This document shows, piece by piece, positions 17,456 to 26,510 of a stretch of DNA of 64,000 bases (its first letter is position 1; each line of letters starts with the position of its first letter). The notes beneath the pieces are model-generated. The model searched no databases, was not told the DNA's origin, and saw nothing but the letters and a program-made list of their open reading frames with translations. The stretch lies in contig JAGTQZ010000006.1 in NCBI GenBank assembly GCA_018396705.1, forward strand, positions 62,001 through 126,000, in the 5' to 3' direction. The DNA is from Candidatus Bathyarchaeota archaeon. Lineage in GTDB: Archaea; Thermoproteota; Bathyarchaeia; Bathyarchaeales; Bathycorpusculaceae. A program made the translations under genes and the position numbers.

Positions 17456-18131
17456 GATAAATTGGCTTTTTCTCGAAGGGACAAAGCATGTTTACTGGGC
17501 ATTGACCACACATGGGTTTTAAAGCCTTGCAGTATTTTCTTCCTAGCAGAATTAATAATATGTGAACCGCTAGATAGTCGTCGGGCTTGTATAAACGCTG
17601 AAGAGAATTGCGAACTTCCTCATAATCACCGTCCGCAGGTGCAAGCCCGAGCCTTTTTGAGACACGATTAACATGGGTGTCCACTGGCACCGTCGGCTGG
17701 TTCGCTGAGAAGAGTAGAAGTACATCAGCGGTTTTGGGCCCAACACCCGGCAGCTGCAACAGCGTTTTCCTCGCATCCTCGAAGGGCATAGCCAAAATAG
17801 GCTGAAGACTGCCTCCGAATTTTTCAAATATTATCTTTGATACTTTTTTTATTGTTTTAGCCTTGTTTCGGTACAACCCAGCAACCTTCAAACATTTCTC
17901 TATTTCTACAGCTTCAGCTTCCGCCAATATTCTTGGAGCTATTTGAAACTTTTTGGAAAGATTCTGAAAGGCTTTTTCAGCGTTTCTGTCCGACGTGTTC
18001 TGCGAGATTATAGTTATAATTAGGGTTTCGAAAGGGTCCTGTTTTAGAGACACCCACTTTGGAAACGTGAAATTTTCTTTAAGCCGTTCCAGAATTTTTT
18101 GGGCTCTTTCTTTTTCGCCGTTTCCAGTCAT
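17442..18131 (-). CDS. nth: Endonuclease III
   Basis: Base-excision DNA glycosylase/AP lyase for oxidised pyrimidines. The helix-hairpin-helix LPGVGPKTAD near residue 124-133 carries the catalytic Lys, and the catalytic Asp is in V-D-T-H-V-N-R near 148. Four cysteines at the C-terminus in C-x6-C-x2-C-x5-C spacing bind a [4Fe-4S] cluster. Length (229) is normal. Confidence 0.95.
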   Translation of the reverse strand: MTGNGEKERAQKILERLKENFTFPKWVSLKQDPFETLIITIISQNTSDRNAEKAFQNLSKKFQIAPRILAEAEAVEIEKCLKVAGLYRNKAKTIKKVSKIIFEKFGGSLQPILAMPFEDARKTLLQLPGVGPKTADVLLLFSANQPTVPVDTHVNRVSKRLGLAPADGDYEEVRNSLQRLYKPDDYLAVHILLILLGRKYCKALKPMCGQCPVNMLCPFEKKPIYPTKL

Positions 18132-18198
18132 TTTGAGTTCGCCTTTTAAAGTGATAAATACTGAAGAGTGTATTAAGGCTATAATGAGATAAGAAGGA

Positions 18199-18591
18199 AT
18201 GGAGAGCTTGTCGATGGAGCGGGCTAGGGTTATTAAGGATGAGGAAATTGAACAAAATATTCGTTTTTTGGCCGTTTATCTTGAAACAAAAAACGCGTGT
18301 CTTGTGCTTTTAAGTGAAAACGAGGATAGGCTTGGAACACTAGCCGTAGCCATTCCAAAGCCTGCCGGTTCCCCTGGACTGCCGTCCTCAACGGTTTTAT
18401 TAGGTGACAGAAACGTGATTTCAGCTCGTATGTTCGCGGAGTATTTAGCCTCCAAAAAAAGGAAAATTGCCCTTGTCTCCATATACTTGGAGAACGTTAA
18501 CGAGTTACAAGCACAATCGATTTTCAAGAGACTGCTTGAAAGAGTGATGCCAACAGCAACGGAGCCAGAAACGGGAGGAAGCTTACTATGA
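18199..18591 (+). CDS. Protein resembling proteasome assembly chaperone PAC4
   Basis: The protein has 130 residues. The region from about 30 to 115 resembles human PSMG4/PAC4: a strand A-C-L-V-L-L-S, then L-G-T-L-A-V-A-I-P, S-S-T-V-L-L-G-D, a helix with A-E-Y-L-A-S-K, and I-A-L-V-S-I-Y-L-E-N. The alignment is from memory and would make it a proteasome-core assembly factor. The gene starts after an AAGGA site, and its stop overlaps the UbiD-family start as ATGA, so the two are translationally coupled. The functional link to that enzyme is unclear. A PAC2-family gene lies at 62821-63567. Confidence 0.6.
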   Translation: MESLSMERARVIKDEEIEQNIRFLAVYLETKNACLVLLSENEDRLGTLAVAIPKPAGSPGLPSSTVLLGDRNVISARMFAEYLASKKRKIALVSIYLENVNELQAQSIFKRLLERVMPTATEPETGGSLL

Positions 18592-19940
18592 GCCTCAGAG
18601 CCTTCTTGGAGCAGATGGAAGAGAAAAAGGAGATGATCCACATTAAGGATTCCGTGTCCACAAACTTTGAGATTGCCTATATCATGAAAAGCTTCGACGG
18701 AAATGGTCCAGTACTTTTATTTGAGAATGTGGAAGACGCTAAGGCGCGCATTGTGGCCAATGTTTGTGGAACAAGAAAGCGTATCTGTGAAGCGCTTAAT
18801 GTTGACCAGGACCGGCTTTACAAGAGGCTTTTAGAAGCTTGGCAGTCTCCTAGAAAACCCAGAATCGTGGACGACGGACCAGTTAAAGAGGTTATTGAAG
18901 AACCAGACTTGCTCCGAATTCCGGTTTTAACACATTTTGAACGAGATGCTGGCCCTTACATAACGGCAGCCGTTGTCCATGCTAAAAGCTTGGACGGAAA
19001 CATTGAGAACGTTTCCGTTCATAGACTGCAAGTTTTGGATGAAAGACATTTGGCGATACGGCTTGTTCCAAGACACCTTTATAAGCTCTGGAACATGGCA
19101 AAGGAAGCTGAGACAGATTTGGACATAGCTATTGCTATAGGTGTTCACCCAGCAGTAATGTTAGCTGCCGCTTCGCCTCTCCCATTTGGAGTTTGCGAGT
19201 TTGACGTGGCAAATGCCCTTTTGAACGACCAACTGCACCTAGTGGAATGTAAATATGTGAACGCCTGTGCTCCAGCAGACGCTGAACTCGTGTTGGAAGG
19301 CAGAATTTCCGCAAGTAAAGAAGTTATAGAAGGCCCATTCGTGGATATTACTGGAACATATGATATCCAAAGAAAACAGCCAGTTGTAGAGGTTGTGAAC
19401 GTCATGCATCGCAAGGACTATATTTACCAAGCACTTTTGCCATCTGGAAGCGAACATAAGCTTTTGATGGGGATGCCTTTTGAAGCTGCAATTTATGAGG
19501 CTGTTTCAAAGGTTGTGCCGAAAGTTAATGCTGTAAACTTGTCAATAGGCGGAAACGGGTGGCTTCATGCGATAATATCCATCGAAAAACAAATGGAAGG
19601 AGACGCAAAAAATGCTTTGTTGGCGGCTTTCGCAGCTCATCCAAGTCTTAAGCACGCTGTTGTAGTGGACTCAGACATCAACGTTTTCGACTTAACGGAA
19701 GTAGAGTGGGCTATAGCGACAAGATTCCAAGCTTGTGAAGACTTGCTGGTGATTCAGAATGCGCGGGGTTCAACTTTAGATGCCTCTGCCAACCAAGAAA
19801 CCGGGTTGACAAGCAAAATGGGCATAGACGCGACTAGACCCCTGTCAAAGCCTAAAGAGAAATTTGAAAAAGCGAGGATCCCGACAAGCAAACGTGTTGA
19901 GGAGCTTTTACAAAAACTTCGAAGAGATCTGAGCGTCTAA
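18588..19940 (+). CDS. UbiD-family decarboxylase, probably anhydromevalonate phosphate decarboxylase
   Basis: UbiD-fold enzyme of 450 residues that uses prenylated FMN. Family features include P-V-L-T-H-F-E-R-D-A-G-P-Y-I-T near residue 105-119, a R-L-Q-V-L region with conserved Arg near 146, and the E-G-P-F-V-D-I-T-G motif near 246-254. Archaea lacking the classical mevalonate pathway use a UbiD homologue to decarboxylate trans-anhydromevalonate 5-phosphate to isopentenyl phosphate, and short single-domain archaeal UbiDs like this are the best candidates. Substrate is inferred. Other aromatic-acid UbiD functions cannot be excluded. Confidence 0.8.
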   Translation: MSLRAFLEQMEEKKEMIHIKDSVSTNFEIAYIMKSFDGNGPVLLFENVEDAKARIVANVCGTRKRICEALNVDQDRLYKRLLEAWQSPRKPRIVDDGPVKEVIEEPDLLRIPVLTHFERDAGPYITAAVVHAKSLDGNIENVSVHRLQVLDERHLAIRLVPRHLYKLWNMAKEAETDLDIAIAIGVHPAVMLAAASPLPFGVCEFDVANALLNDQLHLVECKYVNACAPADAELVLEGRISASKEVIEGPFVDITGTYDIQRKQPVVEVVNVMHRKDYIYQALLPSGSEHKLLMGMPFEAAIYEAVSKVVPKVNAVNLSIGGNGWLHAIISIEKQMEGDAKNALLAAFAAHPSLKHAVVVDSDINVFDLTEVEWAIATRFQACEDLLVIQNARGSTLDASANQETGLTSKMGIDATRPLSKPKEKFEKARIPTSKRVEELLQKLRRDLSV

Positions 19941-19954
19941 AATTTCGCACATAG

Positions 19955-19962
19955 TTATATAT
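19955..19962 (+). promoter_or_regulatory. TATA box of the CBS-domain gene
   Basis: TTATATAT, centred about 24 bases before GTG 19982. The spacing fits a transcript starting at or next to the start codon (leaderless). Confidence 0.45.
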
Positions 19963-19981
19963 TGGCGATGTTGAAATACAA

Positions 19982-20497
19982 GTGGGGTCCTTGTTGTCAA
20001 CTGAAAACACTGAAGAAGAAGGTGAAAGCGAAAGCCGAATTTCTTTGAAAGTAGAAGATGTCATGGTGCGAGAGGTTATAACTATAGATGAGAATGCAAC
20101 AGTGAAAGAAGCTGCAGAAGTCATGAACAAGTTTGAAATTGGATGCTTGATTGCCGTTAGAAAAGGGAAAGCCGTTGGAATAATCACTGAAAGAGATATG
20201 CTAAAGAGAGTTGTGGCCGAGGCAAAAGATGTACACAGAACAAGGGTTAAAGATGTGATGTCAAGCCCGCTGGTGGTTGTAGAACCAAGCTTAGAGTTAG
20301 AGGAGGCTGTGAAACTTATGTTCCAAATGAAGATTAAGAAATTGCCGGTAGTAGAGGGGAAACGTCTAGTAGGTTTAGTAAGTTTAACAGACATAGCCCG
20401 TTTTCAACCTCAAATGATAAAAATATTGAAACAACTTGCCCTAAAGCAGACCGCACCGAAAAGTATGAAAAAAGTCATAGACTACTACATCGTTTGA
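19982..20497 (+). CDS. CBS-domain pair protein
   Basis: The protein has 171 residues with two CBS motifs in tandem. The first runs from about 25 (V-E-D-V-M-V-R-E-V-I-T) to 80 and the second from about 86 (V-K-D-V-M-S-S-P-L-V-V) to 138, ending in G-L-V-S-L-T-D-I-A. Each has the G-I-I-T-E-R-D or L-T-D-I-A nucleotide-binding turn, so it probably senses an adenine nucleotide or SAM. No catalytic domain is attached. GTG 19982 is favoured by the TATA spacing, and TTG codons four and five codons in are alternatives. Its partner is unknown. Confidence 0.85.
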   Translation: MGSLLSTENTEEEGESESRISLKVEDVMVREVITIDENATVKEAAEVMNKFEIGCLIAVRKGKAVGIITERDMLKRVVAEAKDVHRTRVKDVMSSPLVVVEPSLELEEAVKLMFQMKIKKLPVVEGKRLVGLVSLTDIARFQPQMIKILKQLALKQTAPKSMKKVIDYYIV

Positions 20498-20547
20498 GTT
20501 AGAATCTTTAAATCCACAAAACGTCTTAACAAACTAGGCTTGCTGAA

Positions 20548-21609
20548 ATGAAAACTACGGTAATAAAAGTTAACTCGGACACTCCAGAAATTGAAGCAAT
20601 ACGCATCGCAGCAAACATTATAAAAAAGGGTGGATTAGTGGCTTTTCCCACAGAAACTGTTTATGGACTTGGAGCTGACGCGCTTAACCCAAAGGCCGTT
20701 AAAAACCTTTTTAAAGCTAAAAAGAGACCACCTGACAATCCACCAATAATACATGTGGGAGACGTAAAGGATGTATACAGGCTGGTAAGGGAAGTTCCGG
20801 AAAAAGCTGAGAAACTTATGGAAAAGTTTTGGCCCGGTCCATTAACTCTAATTCTTAAACGATCAGAAATCGTTCCGGATGTTACTGTTTCAGGTTTGGA
20901 CACTATTGCAATTAGAATTCCAAAACATAACGTAGCATTAGCCCTTATAAGAGAAAGTGATTGCCCTATTGCTGCTCCGAGCGCAAACCTTGCAGGACGC
21001 CCAAGTCCAACGATGGCTGAACACGTACTGGAGGACCTTGACGGCCGAATAGATGCCGTGCTGGATGCCGGACCAACGAACATCGGTGTAGAATCCACGG
21101 TTTTAGACTTAACCGTTAACCCCCCGCAGATCCTCCGCCCGGGTGGAACGCCTTATGAGGTGCTAAAGGAATTTCTTGGAAACATAGAGCTTCACCCAGT
21201 AGCAACTGCGGATGGAAAGGTGCATATTGACGAAGCACGTTCTCCAGGAATGAAACATAAGCATTACGCACCCAAAGCAAAAGTGGTTGTTGTTGAAGGC
21301 GACTTGGAAGCTGTCATGAAAAAAATCGCAGAATTAGTAGACTATTATAGACAGAGAAAATTGAAAGTCGGCGTCTTAGCCACCAACGAAACTGCAGCCG
21401 CGTATAGGGCAGATGTTGTAAAGTTTCTTGGAAGTCGCGGTCGCCTTGAAGACGCTGCGAGAAACTTGTTTAGACTTCTTAGAGAGTTTGACGTTGAAGG
21501 AGTTGACATTATTATTGCTGAAGGTGTGCCCACCGAGGGGTTGGGGTTGGCGGTTATGAATAGGCTTAGGAAGGCTTCTGGTTATAGAATTGTTAAGGCA
21601 AAAATTTAG
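20548..21609 (+). CDS. sua5: Threonylcarbamoyl-AMP synthase
   Basis: Makes threonylcarbamoyl-AMP from Thr, bicarbonate and ATP for the universal tRNA modification t6A37. The YrdC-type domain spans about 1-205, with G-G-L-V-A-F-P-T-E-T-V-Y-G-L-G, K-x-R-P and a central P-S-A-N segment. A linker with R-S-P-G-M-K-H-K-H-Y-A-P leads to the C-terminal Sua5 domain (about 240-353). It therefore belongs to the long Sua5 type rather than short TsaC. KEOPS subunit Cgi121, acting in the second step of the same pathway, is encoded at 24116-24682. Confidence 0.95.
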   Translation: MKTTVIKVNSDTPEIEAIRIAANIIKKGGLVAFPTETVYGLGADALNPKAVKNLFKAKKRPPDNPPIIHVGDVKDVYRLVREVPEKAEKLMEKFWPGPLTLILKRSEIVPDVTVSGLDTIAIRIPKHNVALALIRESDCPIAAPSANLAGRPSPTMAEHVLEDLDGRIDAVLDAGPTNIGVESTVLDLTVNPPQILRPGGTPYEVLKEFLGNIELHPVATADGKVHIDEARSPGMKHKHYAPKAKVVVVEGDLEAVMKKIAELVDYYRQRKLKVGVLATNETAAAYRADVVKFLGSRGRLEDAARNLFRLLREFDVEGVDIIIAEGVPTEGLGLAVMNRLRKASGYRIVKAKI

Positions 21610-21614
21610 AAAAC

Positions 21615-21622
21615 TTTATATA
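21615..21622 (+). promoter_or_regulatory. TATA box of the thermosome gene
   Basis: TTTATATA lies six bases after the sua5 stop and about 70 bases before the thermosome start, implying a leader of roughly 45 bases. The leader ends in a purine-rich GGGGGTGATG ribosome-binding site. Confidence 0.5.
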
Positions 21623-21689
21623 GAAGTAATTTTTCCGTGTGATTTTGCTTTTAAACCAACTTTCAAACGAATGAAGGGGGTGATGGTGG

Positions 21690-23336
21690 GTGGCAGCCAT
21701 ACCCTCTGGAACGGTACCCGTTCTAGTGTTAAAGGAAGGAACTGGAAGGACAACAGGAAGAGAGGCTCAAAGGAACAACATCACGGCAGCAAAGATAATC
21801 TCTGAACTTGTAAAGACAACCCTCGGCCCGAAGGGTATGGATAAAATGCTGGTAAGCAGCTTCGGCGACGTAACGATAACTAATGACGGCGCGACGATTC
21901 TTAAGGAGATCGATGTGCAACACCCAGCTGCAAAAATGCTTGTAGAAGTTGCAAAAGCTCAGGACAATGAAGTTGGAGACGGAACAACAACTGCTGCGGT
22001 GCTGGCTGGAGAACTCTTGGCGAAGGCCGAGGAGCTTTTAGATCAGAATATTCATCCAACAATAATAATTGAAGGCTTTAAGAAAGCCGGTGAAAAAGCC
22101 CGAGAGATCTTGGAGAAAATGGCCATGCCAGTAAATATCAACGATGACAAGAAGCTTTTAGACGTCGCCATGACTTCTATGGGAAGTAAGGGCATTGCAG
22201 GTGCAAAAGAACACTTTGCAAAACTGGCTGTGGAAGCCGTAAAACAGGTGGCTGAAGAAAAGGACGGCAAAATTAGGGCAGACATCGACTTAATCAAGAT
22301 TTTGAAGAAACATGGCAGAAGCCTAGAAGAAACAGAACTTGTCAAAGGCATGGTTATCGACAAGGAAGTCGCCCATCCGCAAATGCCGAAAATAATTCAT
22401 AACGCTAAAATTGCACTAATAAATGCTAAGTTAGAGATTGAAAAGACGGAGTTTGACGCAAAAATCAACATTGAAAGCCCAGAACAAATGAAAATGTTTC
22501 TAGATGAGGAGGAGCGAATGCTCAAGGAAATGGTGGACAAAATCGCTGAAGCTGGTGCCAATGTAGTATTTTGCGAGAAGGGTATAGACGACGTGGCACT
22601 GCACTTCCTGGCCAAAAGAGGCATACTAGCAGTTAAAAACGTTAGCAGCGGTGACATGGAGAAGTTGGCAAGGGCAACCGGTGGCAAGATAGTAGCAAGC
22701 GTGAAGGACCTGACACACGACGTGCTTGGCGAAGCTAAACTTGTCGAGGAGGTCAAGATAGGTGATGATAAGCTTGTTTACGTCCGCGAGTGCAAGAACC
22801 CGAAGGCTGTCACAATAGTGGTCAGAGGTGGAACAGAACATGTAGTTGATGAAGCTGAACGTTCACTGCATGATGCGCTCTGCGTGGTAAGAAATGCTAT
22901 TGAAGATGGAAAGATCGTGCCAGGTGGCGGTGCACCAGAGGCTGAAGTAGCCAAACAACTTAGGGACTACGCTGTAAAAGTTGGCGGACGGGAACAATTA
23001 GCAATAGAGGCTTTTGCAGACGCTGTTGAAGCCATACCATTGACACTTGCTGAAAATGCCGGTCTAGACCCAGTGGATATAATGGTGGCCCTAAGAGCCG
23101 CTCACGAGAAAGCAGACGGCTACCGCATGGGGGTAGACGTTTTCACAGGCAAAATCAGAGACATGTTGGAGCTAAACATTATAGAGCCGCTTCGAGTCAA
23201 GCTTCAAGTAGTAAAGTCCGCTACCGAAGCAGCCAACATGATACTAAAAATTGATGATGTCATCGCGGCAAAGGGCATCGAAAAAGAAAAGGAAAAAGAG
23301 AAAGAGAAACCTAAAGAACCATCAGAATTTGAATAA
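21690..23336 (+). CDS. ths: Thermosome subunit (group II chaperonin)
   Basis: ATP-driven protein-folding chamber subunit of 548 residues. The nucleotide-binding [12 protein letters not shown] motif is near 97-108, the N-terminal [12 protein letters not shown] near 49-60 and the catalytic-Asp region near 390-400. The C-terminus is a charged (K-E)n-rich tail rather than Gly-Gly-Met. GTG 21690 is the start because an in-frame stop lies three codons upstream and a strong GGTGATG site precedes it. No second thermosome paralogue is in the window. Confidence 0.97.
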   Translation: MAAIPSGTVPVLVLKEGTGRTTGREAQRNNITAAKIISELVKTTLGPKGMDKMLVSSFGDVTITNDGATILKEIDVQHPAAKMLVEVAKAQDNEVGDGTTTAAVLAGELLAKAEELLDQNIHPTIIIEGFKKAGEKAREILEKMAMPVNINDDKKLLDVAMTSMGSKGIAGAKEHFAKLAVEAVKQVAEEKDGKIRADIDLIKILKKHGRSLEETELVKGMVIDKEVAHPQMPKIIHNAKIALINAKLEIEKTEFDAKINIESPEQMKMFLDEEERMLKEMVDKIAEAGANVVFCEKGIDDVALHFLAKRGILAVKNVSSGDMEKLARATGGKIVASVKDLTHDVLGEAKLVEEVKIGDDKLVYVRECKNPKAVTIVVRGGTEHVVDEAERSLHDALCVVRNAIEDGKIVPGGGAPEAEVAKQLRDYAVKVGGREQLAIEAFADAVEAIPLTLAENAGLDPVDIMVALRAAHEKADGYRMGVDVFTGKIRDMLELNIIEPLRVKLQVVKSATEAANMILKIDDVIAAKGIEKEKEKEKEKPKEPSEFE

Positions 23337-23339
23337 AAA

Positions 23340-23375
23340 CCCAAAAATTTTTCTCTTATATTTTTCGAGTTTTAC
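23340..23375 (+). terminator. T-rich terminator after the thermosome gene
   Basis: Two oligo-T runs (ATTTTTCT, then ATTTTTCG) occur within 35 bases of the thermosome stop, as is usual for archaeal RNA polymerase termination. No hairpin is needed or seen. Confidence 0.4.
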
Positions 23376-23519
23376 ATAACCCGCATTGGCATGATTATCA
23401 AAAGCTCTTTCTTATACTATCGTGAACTTGACTTGACTTTTAACGACAATCAAACTTAAAGTTATTTAATCACCAAAATTATTCTAGAGAAATAAACACG
23501 CCAAGAGTTGATGTAGAGT

Positions 23520-24119
23520 TTGCATAAAAACATCGAATTTGAAGTCCCAACATGGAGCCAAATATATCGGATGTTGATGCACATAGCCGACAAAATCCGT
23601 CAGGACTCTTTCAAGCCAGACATAATTGTCGGGGTTTCCCGCGGCGGATGGCCCCCAGCAAGGGTTCTTTCAGATCTCTTGGAAAACCCAAACCTTGCCA
23701 ATGTTAAAGTCGAATTCTATGTCAACATAGCTGAAACTAAAGAAGAGCCAACCCTAACACAGCCGGTTTCCGTGAAGGTAGCTGGCAAACGAGTGCTCGT
23801 GGTAGATGAAGTTGCAGATACTGGCAAGAGCCTCCAACTTATAAAAGAGTATCTGCAAAAGGAGGGGGCTGCTGAGGTGAGGATTGCTGCCGTTTACCTC
23901 AAACCATGGAGTGTGATAAAGCCAGACTATTATGCAAGAGAAACCAGCCGCTGGATAGTCTTCCCATGGGAAATAAAGGAAACTTTGAGGAGAATAATCC
24001 AGAAACATAAAGAAGAAAATAGAAAACCTGAAAAAGTAATAGAAGAGCTTGTAAAAGCCGGTTTATCCAGAAGGCTTGTTGAAAAGTTTTTGAAGGAAAT
24101 TGCAGAGGAAGAACCTTGA
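23520..24119 (+). CDS. Phosphoribosyltransferase of the PRPP-binding family
   Basis: Type I phosphoribosyltransferase with the PRPP loop VLVVDEVADTGKSL near residue 91-104 and a pyrophosphate loop region G-V-S-R-G-G-W-P near 38-45. This resembles archaeal hypoxanthine/xanthine/guanine salvage enzymes (COG2236). A C-terminal helical extension of about 45 residues is unusual for the plain enzyme. Base specificity is not readable. The start is TTG and the stop overlaps the TTG of the KEOPS subunit as TTGA, so the two are cotranslated. Confidence 0.85.
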   Translation: MHKNIEFEVPTWSQIYRMLMHIADKIRQDSFKPDIIVGVSRGGWPPARVLSDLLENPNLANVKVEFYVNIAETKEEPTLTQPVSVKVAGKRVLVVDEVADTGKSLQLIKEYLQKEGAAEVRIAAVYLKPWSVIKPDYYARETSRWIVFPWEIKETLRRIIQKHKEENRKPEKVIEELVKAGLSRRLVEKFLKEIAEEEP

Positions 24120-24682
24120 TAAAGCATCTTGAAGAATTCGGAAAATACATAGCTATCGCAGGCTTTAAAGACGTGCAAATAGTTGATGCCAACCTCTTTC
24201 TAAAGGAAGCTAGAGGACTGATAGGCGAAAATGTTGAAGTCCAATTTTTTAATGCGAAACATGTAGCTTCATGGCAGCACCTGTATTTTGCAGCTTTAAA
24301 CGCATTAAAAGCCTTCGAAAACAAAAAAAACATTTCGAAAAGTTTGGTCTTAGAAGTGCTACTTTATGCTTCGGCGCAACGGCAAATTCGAAAGGCAACA
24401 GAATTCCTTGGAATAAGGGAAAATACAAAAGAAATAGCCGTGCTGGCCATAGGGGAAAGCGCTGATCAAGTAGAAAAGGCGTTAGAGGCAATTTCAAAAA
24501 TTGTAAAAGGAAAACGCGACGACGTAGTCCTAGAACTTTCCCAAGATAAAATTGTAGGCATACGAAAAGTTTTCAGAATTTCAAACGCTGAAATTGAAGC
24601 AATGACAGATGGTAAAACTTTGGAGAGAGCCCTAATAGACCTCGTAATTGAACGAATAGCGCTTCTAGCTACCGAACGCTAA
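24116..24682 (+). CDS. cgi121: KEOPS complex subunit Cgi121
   Basis: Protein of 188 residues that binds the CCA tail of tRNA and activates Bud32 in the KEOPS complex for t6A synthesis. Recognised by V-Q-F-F-N-A-K-H-V-A near residue 42-51, H-L-Y-F-A-A-L-N-A, and E-V-L-L-Y-A-S-A-Q-R-Q-I near 80-91. It overlaps the phosphoribosyltransferase gene by 4 bases. The partner genes kae1, bud32 and pcc1 are not in the window. Confidence 0.88.
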   Translation: MIKHLEEFGKYIAIAGFKDVQIVDANLFLKEARGLIGENVEVQFFNAKHVASWQHLYFAALNALKAFENKKNISKSLVLEVLLYASAQRQIRKATEFLGIRENTKEIAVLAIGESADQVEKALEAISKIVKGKRDDVVLELSQDKIVGIRKVFRISNAEIEAMTDGKTLERALIDLVIERIALLATER

Positions 24683-24697
24683 GAAATCGACTCTCAT

Positions 24698-25222
24698 CTA
24701 GAGCGTCTTCTCTTTTACTACTGACAAAATATCGTTTGGTCTTATCACTGCAAGTCCTGTTAAACCACCTATTACTTCAATTAAGAGAATTTTGTCAGGA
24801 TTACTTAAGTCAACTTTCCTTTTAATGTTTGCAGCCGCAGCTTCAATAATGTCCCTTGTAGAAGTTTCAGTAAACCGTTTTTCAACAGTAATACGGAAAC
24901 TTTCGTTTGGCGCTATTTTCGCGCTTAGCTCAGCGGCAGCCCGCTGGATTTCCCCAATGTCTGTACGGACTACTTTTTCAATGGGAATTACCCGCAGTGT
25001 GTAACGGAACTCATAAGGTCTTTCTCGCAGGATTCGTCTAAACTTTTCAATAACCTCGAAAGGGTTAAAGATTGTTTTAGCAACAATTAAACCAGCAACT
25101 CCAGTTTTGTCCACAACAGGCGCAGAATCACCAATTTCGTTCAGTAAATACCAAAGCTCGGAACACGTCTCGTCTTCGTTGCCTCTAGAAGTCGTGGCTA
25201 AAATGTTAAAATCCCTAATCAT
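24698..25222 (-). CDS. THUMP-domain RNA-binding protein, TAN1-like
   Basis: A stand-alone THUMP protein of 174 residues, similar to yeast Tan1 and archaeal homologues that present tRNA to an acetyltransferase for ac4C formation. The N-terminal part has L-A-T-T-S-R-G-N-E, and the THUMP core covers about 85-170 with R-I-T-V-E-K-R and G-G-L-T-G-L-A-V-I. There is no methyltransferase or sulfurtransferase domain. The acetylation role is inferred from the family. Confidence 0.8.
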   Translation of the reverse strand: MIRDFNILATTSRGNEDETCSELWYLLNEIGDSAPVVDKTGVAGLIVAKTIFNPFEVIEKFRRILRERPYEFRYTLRVIPIEKVVRTDIGEIQRAAAELSAKIAPNESFRITVEKRFTETSTRDIIEAAAANIKRKVDLSNPDKILLIEVIGGLTGLAVIRPNDILSVVKEKTL

Positions 25223-25432
25223 TTTCGCAGTAGCCCTCCATCATGAGACAAACAGATGGTCAGTGCAGGTTAGTTGGCTTTTCACAGCTTAAATGGCTCC
25301 TAGCCGTCGCCTCACATCATCCCATAATAAACTGGCTACTTAAAACAATTTAAGAATTATCTTTAAAAAGGCATTATGCTTAAATTCATGCAACAGATTA
25401 CTTGCCTCCAAGTTTAAAAGAGGAGAAAGCAT

Positions 25433-26392
25433 GTGGAAATACTAAAGCCTGTCATCGTCGTTCATGGTGGTGCTGGGAACTGGAATATAGAGCGGATTAA
25501 CCCGGGAATAGAAGGTGTTAAAAAAGCAGCTAAAATGGGTTTTGAAATAATGCTAAAGGGCGGAAGCGCCCTTGATGCTGTTGTTGAAGCCGTTGCAGTT
25601 TTAGAAGATGTAGGCGTTTTTAACGCTGGTTATGGCTCGAGCTTAACAATAGAAAAAACTGTTGAGATGGAGGCTTCCGTTATGGAGGGGAAAACGTTGA
25701 AAGCTGGAGCTGCCGGGCTTTTGAGAGATGTTCGAAACCCCGTTCGCCTTGCGAGAATTGTTATGGAACACACGGACCACGTTTTTGTCGTTGGCGAAGG
25801 GGCTGAAAAACTAGCCAGACTGTTCAATCTTGAAAGGAGAAACCCCATCACTGAGCTCCGCCTTAAATATTATGAACAGCAGAAGCAAGCCTTGCTTGAA
25901 GGGAAACATGAACTGCCTAAACTCGCAAAACTTGTTAGGGAACACCCGGAGCTCTTTGACCTTGAAACCGTCGGCGCTGTAGCCCTTGATAAAGATGGAA
26001 ACGTGGCAGCCGCCACATCGACTGGAGGTTTCCCACTGAAGCTGCCTGGAAGAATCGGTGATTCACCGTTAATTGGCTGCGGCACATATGCTGACAACCG
26101 CAGTGGGGCATGCTCAGCTACTGGTGTCGGCGAAATTGCCATAAGGCTTTGTTTGGCGAAAACTGTGTGCAATTATATGGAAAGCGGAAAAACCCCACAA
26201 GAGGCTGTTGAAGACGCTATAAGACTTGTTAATGAGCGAATGGCTGGAACCTACAATTCTATGGGCTTAATAGCGGTAAACACAAAAGGCGAAATCGGAG
26301 CAGCTCACAACTCTAAACACTTGTGCTGGGCATATTTTACACCTAAAATGCAGGGGCCTGAAGCTGCCTTAACGGCAAAGATTTTAAGGTAA
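25433..26392 (+). CDS. Isoaspartyl peptidase/L-asparaginase (Ntn hydrolase)
   Basis: Plant-type asparaginase that self-cleaves to expose a catalytic Thr. The nucleophile is T179 in L-E-T-V-G-A-V-A-L-D, followed by A-T-S-T-G-G near 194-199 and G-D-S-P-L-I-G-C-G-T-Y-A near 209-220. The H-G-G-A-G-N-W motif is at 11-17. It hydrolyses isoaspartyl dipeptides and asparagine. The start is GTG with a GAGGAGAAAG site; the overlapping ATG two bases earlier stops after four codons. The divergent THUMP gene is 210 bases away. Confidence 0.95.
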   Translation: MEILKPVIVVHGGAGNWNIERINPGIEGVKKAAKMGFEIMLKGGSALDAVVEAVAVLEDVGVFNAGYGSSLTIEKTVEMEASVMEGKTLKAGAAGLLRDVRNPVRLARIVMEHTDHVFVVGEGAEKLARLFNLERRNPITELRLKYYEQQKQALLEGKHELPKLAKLVREHPELFDLETVGAVALDKDGNVAAATSTGGFPLKLPGRIGDSPLIGCGTYADNRSGACSATGVGEIAIRLCLAKTVCNYMESGKTPQEAVEDAIRLVNERMAGTYNSMGLIAVNTKGEIGAAHNSKHLCWAYFTPKMQGPEAALTAKILR

Positions 26393-26429
26393 AACTTTAA
26401 AAATGTCTGCCCTTTTTAAGGTTACATTC

Positions 26430-26462
26430 TCGACTATTGTCGAATAAAAATGTTTAAAACAT
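26430..26462. promoter_or_regulatory. Two dyads and TATA element upstream of the Glu/Trp microprotein
   Basis: TCGAC-TATT-GTCGA (26430-26443) is a perfect 5-bp inverted repeat. It is followed by ATGTTT-A-AAACAT (26450-26462), which embeds a TATA-like TTTAAAA. Their position about 50-80 bases before TTG 26511 suits a regulated promoter. The first could instead be the 3' end of the asparaginase transcript. Confidence 0.4.
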
Positions 26463-26510
26463 CTTGCGCGGCTCTCAATATGCTAACTCTATCTCCCGGA
26501 GGTGAAAAGC

